From positions 1 to 11,244 of the forward strand of contig DOXU01000258.1 in NCBI GenBank assembly GCA_003518885.1: a stretch of DNA of 11,244 nt, read 5' to 3'. Of the stretch, positions 6,810 through 11,244 are shown piece after piece. The DNA is from Oscillospiraceae bacterium. GTDB lineage: Bacteria > Bacillota > Clostridia > Oscillospirales > Ethanoligenentaceae. Within the stretch, counting starts at the first letter, position 1; each line of letters starts with the position of its first letter. A program made the position numbers and the translations under genes. The notes under the pieces were generated by a model. It saw only the letters and a list, made by a program, of their open reading frames with translations. It ran no database searches and was not told the DNA's origin.

Positions 6810-7061
6810 TCATTCCTCGTGGCGATATTTACGTCGTGTTGCCATTCCGCCGCGAATATGCCGTTGAGCCTTATTAATTTCTAAAATCTGCTTAACTTCT
6901 ATATAAAGCTGAGGGTTCAGCTTCTTTAAACGTTCTGACACATCTTTATGTACAGTTGACTTGCTGATTCCAAATTCTTTAGCAGCGCTACGTACCGTTG
7001 ACCGATGAGCGATGATATATTCACCTAACTCCACGGCACGCTCCTCCACAATGCCCTTCAC
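6810..7061 (-). CDS. spoIIID: SpoIIID, sporulation-specific DNA-binding regulator
   Basis: 83 residues (B. subtilis SpoIIID has 93). The helix-turn-helix covers about residues 22-44. EFGISKSTVHKD (29-40) is nearly identical to the B. subtilis recognition segment, followed by SERLKKLNP and the basic tail RHIRGGMATRRKY, also as in SpoIIID. The protein acts in the mother cell, activating or repressing many sigma-E genes and helping switch on sigK. The start is GTG at 7059-7061, with GAGGGGG 7 nt upstream. This matches the family N-terminus (KGIVEERAVELGEYI), whereas the ATG at 7106 would add 15 residues and has no visible ribosome site. The gene stands alone, followed by its own terminator and then yaaL-bofA. 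Confidence 0.93.
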   Translation of the reverse strand: MKGIVEERAVELGEYIIAHRSTVRSAAKEFGISKSTVHKDVSERLKKLNPQLYIEVKQILEINKAQRHIRGGMATRRKYRHEE

Positions 7062-7503
7062 GTAAATGCCCCCTCGCCTATTCGTGTTCTCTTCATCTAT
7101 ATGCAAGAAAACAGAAACCTATGAGATTTTACGTGATGGATTGTAAATTACTTCCTTTTGCCAAAAGGGGAAATACCGTCCTTGATTCATCTGAATACAG
7201 AAAGAAAAAAATATATGTCTATAAAGTATTATACGCAAGAAATATCCGTAAAGTATTTATATCAAGTCATTTTTTCTCTTCTTTCTTTTGACAGCAAAAA
7301 GAGAGAAAACGATTAAATCAAATATAGAAATCCCCTTTTTCTCAAAATTATTATACCATTTGGCATAATGTTGCAATAAAATCAGGATATTCGACTTTAT
7401 ATAACATATTGTATATCAGTTTATCTCCATTCACCAACAATTTGAAAAATGAGAGAACCATCTTTTCTCACAGAACAAAAATGAACCTTTGTTAACCAGA
7501 AAT
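7062..7503. other. AT-rich intergenic region upstream of spoIIID, with promoter-like elements
   Basis: No gene is visible in these 442 bases. On the minus strand an extended -10 element, TGGTATAAT (7358-7350), has TTGCAA (7376-7371) 15 bp upstream. A second TATAAT lies at 7233-7228 with no good -35. Two copies of TAAAGTATT (7222-7230 and 7249-7257) sit 27 bp apart, one overlapping that -10. A 15-bp palindrome, CCTTTTGCCAAAAGG, occupies 7154-7168. spoIIID would be expected to use a sigma-E promoter, but I could not identify a convincing one. Roles are inferred from position only. Confidence 0.4.
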
Positions 7504-8185
7504 GGCACTTTCCCCACCACTGGATAGCTGTATAATCAGCCGGGAAATTTTCCTTAATTGGTATATTCATGCCATCTCCGAATCTATAAAATTGGCAATA
7601 TCATTTCCATAAACCATATGCAAGATTACATTTATCTATCTTCTTTCCTCTATAAAACCATCTTTGGAAAATCAACAACTTTTAACACCATTGCTTCCCG
7701 TTACATTGGTAAAAACGAAGCAGCCTTGTTTAAACATTTATCGCTCGCAGTGTTAATCCTAGAAATGATCTAATTGTCCAAGCTGTGGAAGGTAATCAAG
7801 GCTTGAATAATGTCATTATTTTAATGGCGATTGTGCTGTGCAATCTGACCTCTATTAGTATTAGTAAATGCACACGAGAAAGTGTCGCCTTAAAAGTCCT
7901 TGATTTTGAGAAGCATAAAACGGACCAAATACATCTACCAAGGAGCCTCTATTTCCACCCTTTTCAGTATTGGTATGGGCTTATTATTGGAAATTTTTCT
8001 GCATCATTTTGTTAGGAGAACCATCCAGATCAATTTTCCCGTACGATATTGCATTCGAATCAATGGCCTTGGCTTTTCTATGATCCGCTTTAATTGCTTG
8101 GGGCGTCTCTATTGTGATGTAGACGATCACTTATTTTCAATTACAAACGGTCGATATGGCCGGCTCTTTAAAATCCGTTGAATAA
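7504..8185 (+). pseudogene. Decayed 3' part of an FtsX/MacB-type ABC transporter permease
   Basis: Pieces of one protein are spread over all three plus frames in the right order. DSCIISREIF (about 7519-7550) is the weakest piece. DYIYLSSFLYKTIFG and FNTIASRYIG follow (about 7620-7715). VIILMAIVLCNLTSISIS through ALKVLDFEKH (about 7811-7917) matches the FtsX segment of the type VVLYNLTNINIxERxREIATIKVLGF. YIYQGASISTLF to FLHHFV (about 7928-8013) follows in the next frame. Last, the end FPYDIAFESMAL to DMAGSLKSVE stops at TAA 8183-8185 and is interrupted by TGA 8081 and TAG 8120. This is the typical C-terminus (DMVESLKSVE) of the long putative ABC transport system permeases. At least three frame changes and three internal stops rule out a functional product. 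The N-terminal three quarters and any ATPase partner are absent. Confidence 0.8.
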
Positions 8186-8195
8186 AGTTCAACAC

Positions 8196-8233
8196 AAAAA
8201 ACGGAGGCATTTCTCTTGAATGCCTCCGTTTTT
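8196..8233. terminator. Bidirectional intrinsic terminator
   Basis: A perfect 15-bp stem, AAAAACGGAGGCATT (8197-8211) with AATGCCTCCGTTTTT (8219-8233), and a 7-base loop. It has T-runs in both directions. It lies 11 nt after the dead permease, whose terminator has stayed intact, and also downstream of the convergent cation-efflux gene. Confidence 0.92.
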
Positions 8234-8310
8234 AATCACTTATGTTCGCCACTTATACTGTGAACCACTTTCTTATCCGCGGGAAAATCATGATCATTCG
8301 GGAGTTTTAA

Positions 8311-9423
8311 TCAGTCACTGTAATCCAAATCTGGCGCAATGACATATTGATATTGTGGATAATAATTTGTTAGGTCTGTGTTAATCTCCTGTGTTAACGC
8401 CTCTCCATCTTGTATGGAAAAATCCCGGACAACGTCAAAGAATACAATTTTATCTTTTTCATCTATGTGGAACCCGTGGACTTGTAGTACGCCTTTATGA
8501 TTCAAGATACGCTTTGTTATACTCTCCCGCAGTTGTACTTGCCTTTCATCTTGAGTCTGCACAGCATAAATGCCACAGGTAACAACTGTGTTAAACTTCT
8601 TGTAAATATGTCCCGTAATCTTACGCGTCAATTCATCAATTTGGGAAGCCGTCATCGTATCCCGTACTTCAATGTGGACAGAACCGGCCAATTTTTGTGG
8701 ACCATAACTATCTAAATATAGATCAAATACGCCCTGTACATCATCGAAAAGCAAAATTTCCTTTTTGATTTCGTGGGCCACTTGAGAATCAATCCGCTTT
8801 CCCAAAATATCATCTAACGTTTTGGCCAACATTTCAAATCCCGCTTTCACAATGACAACGGAAATAAGTGCTCCAAGCCAGCCATCTATATTAACCTTCC
8901 AAAGTAGCGTAATAGCCGCTCCAATCAGAGTGGTAAGAGAAATAACAGCATCAAACATTGCATCTGATCCCGAAGCAACCAAAGAATCCGAGTCTGTTTG
9001 TATGCCCCGATTTTTTGTAAACTTTCCCAAAAGAACTTTGACAACAATGGCTACAGCAATAATCAGGAGAGATGGCACACTATAATTCGTTTTCTCCGGT
9101 GATAATATTTTTTTAACCGACTCGATAAAAGAAGTTGCACCAGCAAACAATACGATGCCGGAAATCAACATGGTACTTAAATATTCTATCCGCCCATATC
9201 CAAGAGGATGCTTTTTGTCCGCTGGTTTGGCGGACAGCTTAATCCCCAAAATGGTAATAACAGAGGACAGCGCATCACTCAGATTATTCACAGCATCTAA
9301 TAAAATGGAGAGGGAATTAGAAATAAGACCAACCAGCATTTTAAAGATAGCAAGAAGGATATTCACCAAAATTCCAATACTTCCCGTGCGAATAATCATT
9401 CGGTCACGTTCAAACTGTTTCAT
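8311..9423 (-). CDS. Cation diffusion facilitator (CDF) efflux transporter, probably manganese
   Basis: 370 residues, with a CDF core of six membrane helices (about 12-200). A ZT_dimer-like cytosolic domain follows (about 205-285: DDVQGVFDLYLDSYGP, GSVHIEVR), then an extra C-terminal domain (about 290-370). By alignment with E. coli FieF (D45, D49, H153, D157) the transport site here is N46 and D50 in TM2 (VNNLSD) and D154 and D158 in TM5 (GSDAMFD). The lack of His and the N-D-D-D set resemble the manganese exporter MntE, so Mn2+ efflux in exchange for H+ is inferred. The ATG at 9423 has AAGGA 8 nt upstream. The frame stays open up to 9579, but that extension starts without a ribosome site and is not family-like. 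The gene is monocistronic, between two terminators. Confidence 0.9.
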   Translation of the reverse strand: MKQFERDRMIIRTGSIGILVNILLAIFKMLVGLISNSLSILLDAVNNLSDALSSVITILGIKLSAKPADKKHPLGYGRIEYLSTMLISGIVLFAGATSFIESVKKILSPEKTNYSVPSLLIIAVAIVVKVLLGKFTKNRGIQTDSDSLVASGSDAMFDAVISLTTLIGAAITLLWKVNIDGWLGALISVVIVKAGFEMLAKTLDDILGKRIDSQVAHEIKKEILLFDDVQGVFDLYLDSYGPQKLAGSVHIEVRDTMTASQIDELTRKITGHIYKKFNTVVTCGIYAVQTQDERQVQLRESITKRILNHKGVLQVHGFHIDEKDKIVFFDVVRDFSIQDGEALTQEINTDLTNYYPQYQYVIAPDLDYSD

Positions 9424-9595
9424 CTGCCTATTCCTTTCTGTCTTGGCAGGGAAAATACATTTTGGGCATAACGGACTAAAGTCAGCAAGACCTGCCTTTC
9501 TTGTGAAAAAATGAACCATACCATCATCCCAACATCCATGTTGCAAAAAATCGACGGTACATTTTTGACTAATCCTCATTTTTTACACCAAATCA

Positions 9596-9643
9596 TAAAA
9601 ATAAAACAATAGCATGCACTTCAGGAAAGAAGCACACGCTATT
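9596..9643 (-). terminator. Terminator of the yjdI-yjdJ unit
   Basis: On the minus strand AATAGCGTGTGCTTC (9643-9629) pairs with GAAGTGCATGCTATT (9622-9608) over 15 positions. Three are G-U pairs, which favour this strand. The stem is followed by GTTTTATTTTTA. It lies about 70 nt after the yjdJ stop. Confidence 0.85.
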
Positions 9644-9710
9644 ATCCAGTTTTGGGGCAGAGCAGAAAATTCCTCCCTATTCCATTTAAATGTACATAAA
9701 ACAGAAAAGC

Positions 9711-9983
9711 CTATTTCTTCAATACATCCTGATATTCTGGCTTTTTAGCAAACTCTTTCTTCGCAAAGGGGCACACTGCAACAATTTTCTTTCCTTCACG
9801 CCGTGCTTTTTCTACACTACTCAAAACAAGTTTCCCGGCAATACCTTGCCCTTTGTGTTCACCATCAACCCGGGTATGTTCAATGGTTATGGTGTCTCCA
9901 TCTTCTGATATAAGTAGTTCACCGGCTTGCTTCCCTTGCTCGTCCAATGCAACAAGGCGACCTTTTTCTTCTTGAATGGTCAT
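9711..9983 (-). CDS. yjdJ: Small GNAT-like N-acetyltransferase (YjdJ family)
   Basis: 90 residues, the same size as E. coli YjdJ. It has a minimal GNAT fold: a short N-terminal beta sheet, TITIEHTRVD (31-40), the acetyl-CoA loop EHKGQGIAGKLV (42-53), a helix, then the family signature AVCPFAKKEFAKKPEYQDVL (69-88) with C71. Relatives (COG2388 type) are known as predicted acetyltransferases, with no settled substrate. The ATG starts 1 nt after the yjdI stop, and its ribosome site AAAGGAG lies within the yjdI end, so translation should be coupled. The yjdI-yjdJ pair also occurs in E. coli, supporting a shared role. Confidence 0.87.
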   Translation of the reverse strand: MTIQEEKGRLVALDEQGKQAGELLISEDGDTITIEHTRVDGEHKGQGIAGKLVLSSVEKARREGKKIVAVCPFAKKEFAKKPEYQDVLKK

Positions 9984-9984
9984 A

Positions 9985-10257
9985 TTACTTTCTCTCCTTT
10001 TGAATATATTTTAATGCCCCACTTGGGCAGGTATCTACAATAGTCTTATCTTTTTCAACGCTGGCATTATCCGGAATGACCCATGGGCGCCGTGTTACCT
10101 TAAAAACATTGCGGTCCCCTCGGATACAGTTACATGCGTGCTCACAAAGTTTTCTACTAAAATAAATGTCAATATCTTTTCCGCGATATTTTTTGTATCC
10201 TTCTGCTATTAAAACCTCTTCCGTCGCCTTTTTTCCCTCAATCTTACTGCCATCCAT
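9985..10257 (-). CDS. yjdI: Mono-cluster [4Fe-4S] protein (YjdI, Fer4_19 family)
   Basis: 90 residues. Four cysteines are placed as in the family: C38, C42 and C44 (KLCEHACNCIRG) and C77 (CPSGAL, 77-82), enough to bind one [4Fe-4S] cluster. The intervening RRPWVIPDNAS (56-66) is a conserved family patch. YjdI proteins usually show C-x-H-x3-C-x-RG; here CEHACNC has an additional close cysteine, so which three near residues bind iron is uncertain. The function is unknown; small electron transfer or redox sensing is possible. The ATG is the only good start; the purine-rich site GGAAGGAA is about 11 nt upstream, longer than usual. It is the first gene of a two-gene unit diverging from glyS. Confidence 0.87.
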   Translation of the reverse strand: MDGSKIEGKKATEEVLIAEGYKKYRGKDIDIYFSRKLCEHACNCIRGDRNVFKVTRRPWVIPDNASVEKDKTIVDTCPSGALKYIQKERK

Positions 10258-10524
10258 TAAAATTTATTTCCTTCCTACAATAGGATACGCTTGCTTGTAT
10301 AAGCGAAGCATATTTTTAAAATTAGCTATTTCGACTTTTCCCGTACTCATTTGACAGAAAAAAGTCCATTATCAAAATAGCCTTTTTCACACAGAATTTC
10401 AAGTACTTTCTGTATTTTCATCGTGTAAAATAGCACAAAAAACGAGTGGTTTCCATGCTATCGCATGTTTTCTTCTTATTCCTTCCACTAAAAGGAAAGT
10501 GTTCCGGTCAAAAGACCCGCTTTC
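10258..10524. other. Intergenic region between yjdI and glyS, with an operator- or RNA-like hairpin
   Basis: No gene is seen. An imperfect inverted repeat at 10495-10524 (GAAAGTG/CGCTTTC, a TTCC bulge, GGTC/GACC, AAAA loop) ends exactly where the glyS -35 box begins. Just upstream, AGTGG (10445-10449) and CCACT (10485-10489) enclose the hairpin CATGC-TATC-GCATG (10454-10467). A TTGACA at 10351-10356 (+) lacks a good -10, and TAAAAT at 10426-10431 lacks a good -35. No clear minus-strand promoter for yjdI was found. The structures could belong to an operator or to a longer glyS leader. Confidence 0.35.
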
Positions 10525-10553
10525 TTGACTTTACTGTGCCTACTTGTTAAACT
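10525..10553 (+). promoter_or_regulatory. Probable glyS promoter
   Basis: TTGACT (10525-10530), a 17-bp spacer and TAAACT (10548-10553) match the sigma-A consensus at 5 of 6 and 4 of 6 positions. The predicted start near 10560 gives a leader of about 118 nt. An upstream promoter giving a longer leader cannot be excluded. Confidence 0.55.
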
Positions 10554-10592
10554 ATACGTGATGTGCGCAAAGATCGCACTGCGTCTTTTTTC

Positions 10593-10645
10593 AGCCGTCT
10601 GTACGGCAGAAAACCGACTGCGAATGAAACGGATTAAGGGCGGCT
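10593..10645 (+). promoter_or_regulatory. Alternative antiterminator pairing in the glyS leader
   Basis: AGCCGUCU (10593-10600) can pair with GGGCGGCU (10638-10645) over 8 bp including two G-U pairs. This would consume the left arm of the terminator. The same left segment can instead form the local hairpin GCCGU-CUGU-ACGGC (10594-10607), which would block the antiterminator. The three structures are mutually exclusive, as in transcription attenuators. The pairings are seen in the sequence; the control function is inferred. No T-box consensus (AGGGTGGNACCGCG) is present. Confidence 0.45.
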
Positions 10646-10665
10646 TTGGCAGCCCTCATTTTTTT
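10637..10665 (+). terminator. Intrinsic terminator in the glyS leader, directly before the ribosome site
   Basis: AGGGCGGC (10637-10644) pairs with GCAGCCCT (10649-10656), with one G-A mismatch and a TTTG loop. It is followed by CA and seven T (10659-10665). The GGAGG of glyS starts at the next base. A terminator so close to the start codon should end transcripts before glyS unless read-through is allowed, which points to attenuation. Confidence 0.75.
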
Positions 10666-10677
10666 GGAGGCACGGAA

Positions 10678-11244
10678 ATGCTGGCAAACGGCGATAAAAA
10701 CATGGAAAAAATTGTAGCACTCTGCAAAGGTAGGGGCTACATTTTCCCGGGTTCGGAAATTTACGGCGGACTCGCCAACACCTGGGACTACGGTCCCCTT
10801 GGTGTTGAATTTAAAAACAATGTAAAACGCGCCTGGTGGAAAAAATTCATCCAGGAATCAAAGTACAATGTGGGGATTGACAGCGCCATTTTGATGAATC
10901 CAGAAGTATGGGTTGCAACTGGACATGTGGGCAGCTTTTCCGATCCATTAATGGATTGCAAAGACTGCAAAACCAGGCATCGCGCTGATAAATTAATTGA
11001 AGACGCAACTGATGTATCCCCAAACGGCTGGAGCTTTGAAAAAATGCGGGAATTTATCACAGAAAAAGAGATCAAATGCCCGGTTTGTGGTTCAACCAAT
11101 TTTACGGATATCCGCAGTTTTAACTTAATGTTCCACACCTATCAGGGTGTTACCGAAGACGCTAAGTCTCAAATATACCTTCGCCCGGAAACAGCGCAAG
11201 GGATTTTTGTTAACTTTTTAAATGTACAGCGGACAACTCGTAAG
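10678..11244 (+). CDS. glyS: Glycyl-tRNA synthetase, single-chain (alpha2) class II type (3' truncated by window)
   Basis: 189 residues are visible with no stop before the window end. The N-terminus [20 protein letters not shown] is typical of GRS1-type glycyl-tRNA synthetase. It is followed by the motif 1 region ([13 protein letters not shown], 30-42), a zinc-ribbon-like pair C94-x2-C97 and C134-x2-C137, and the motif 2 entry LRPETAQG (168-175). The enzyme charges tRNA-Gly with glycine in the cytosol. This single-chain form is found in clostridia, staphylococci and actinobacteria, in contrast to the two-subunit GlyQ/GlyS of B. subtilis and E. coli. The ATG has GGAGG 7 nt upstream; a second in-frame ATG at 10702 matches the shorter family N-terminus but lacks a comparable ribosome site. 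Confidence 0.95.
   Translation, partial: MLANGDKNMEKIVALCKGRGYIFPGSEIYGGLANTWDYGPLGVEFKNNVKRAWWKKFIQESKYNVGIDSAILMNPEVWVATGHVGSFSDPLMDCKDCKTRHRADKLIEDATDVSPNGWSFEKMREFITEKEIKCPVCGSTNFTDIRSFNLMFHTYQGVTEDAKSQIYLRPETAQGIFVNFLNVQRTTRK

Noticed and set aside
7062..7260. Sigma-E promoter for spoIIID
   Set aside because: CATATA-like and ATATT-like pieces occur, but not at the required spacing.
7285..7320. Plus-strand promoter from the TTGACA near 7287
   Set aside because: No acceptable -10 box lies 16-19 bp downstream, and the only downstream gene is a fragment.
7558..8181. Three separate small hypothetical proteins on the plus strand
   Set aside because: They are frame fragments of one decayed permease and none has a convincing ribosome site.
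9424..9579. N-terminal extension of the CDF transporter with a CPKC motif, or a leader peptide
   Set aside because: The ATG at 9579 has no ribosome site, the extension is not like CDF N-termini, and ATG 9423 has a good site. The segment is probably open by chance.
9424..9600. Manganese (yybP-ykoY) riboswitch upstream of the CDF gene
   Set aside because: The conserved riboswitch core sequences are not found. Short complementary pieces (GGCAGG/CCTGCC, GTCTTG/CAAGAC) are arranged so that they cannot form one helix.
10340..10677. T-box riboswitch for glyS
   Set aside because: The AGGGTGGNACCGCG element and the Stem I signatures are not present; only an alternative-pairing terminator is visible.
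10788..11138. 116-codon minus-strand ORF
   Set aside because: It lies antisense to glyS, whose translation shows clear synthetase motifs.

Overview
The window comes from a low-to-moderate GC Bacillota genome of the endospore-forming lineage. It carries spoIIID, bofA and a yaaL-type DUF2508 gene, single-chain glycyl-tRNA synthetase, strong purine-rich Shine-Dalgarno sites, and frequent TTG/GTG starts. I cannot name the genus. No CRISPR array, tRNA, rRNA, insertion sequence or phage gene is visible.

Layout. Bases 2-598 (+) hold the 3' end of a ClC-type chloride channel/antiporter with a C-terminal RCK_C domain. It converges through a bidirectional terminator on a tight four-gene minus-strand operon (5684 down to 653). 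That operon encodes a membrane-bound WbpM/CapD-type UDP-GlcNAc 4,6-dehydratase, a WbpA-type nucleotide-sugar 6-dehydrogenase, a left-handed beta-helix acyltransferase and a non-hydrolysing UDP-sugar 2-epimerase. Together these look like sugar-nucleotide supply for a surface polysaccharide containing ManNAcA-type and 4-keto-6-deoxy-derived sugars. The operon has a perfect consensus sigma-A promoter and a roughly 119-nt leader ending in a terminator-like hairpin just before the first gene.

Next, also on the minus strand, is a sporulation block: spoIIID (GTG start, own terminator), then yaaL-like DUF2508 and bofA. About 450 bases of AT-rich intergenic DNA follow, then a plus-strand remnant of an FtsX-type ABC permease, broken by at least three frame changes and three stops, with its terminator still intact. 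Beyond it on the minus strand lie a CDF cation-efflux gene (probably manganese, from its N/D/D/D site) and a two-gene yjdI-yjdJ unit (mono-cluster [4Fe-4S] protein plus small GNAT-like protein).

The right end (+) is the start of glyS, cut by the window edge. Its leader can form a terminator, a competing 8-bp antiterminator and a hairpin that sequesters the antiterminator arm. I do not recognise a T-box there. The two leaders (capD operon and glyS) are the most interesting unexplained signals; I see no convincing new multi-gene system.
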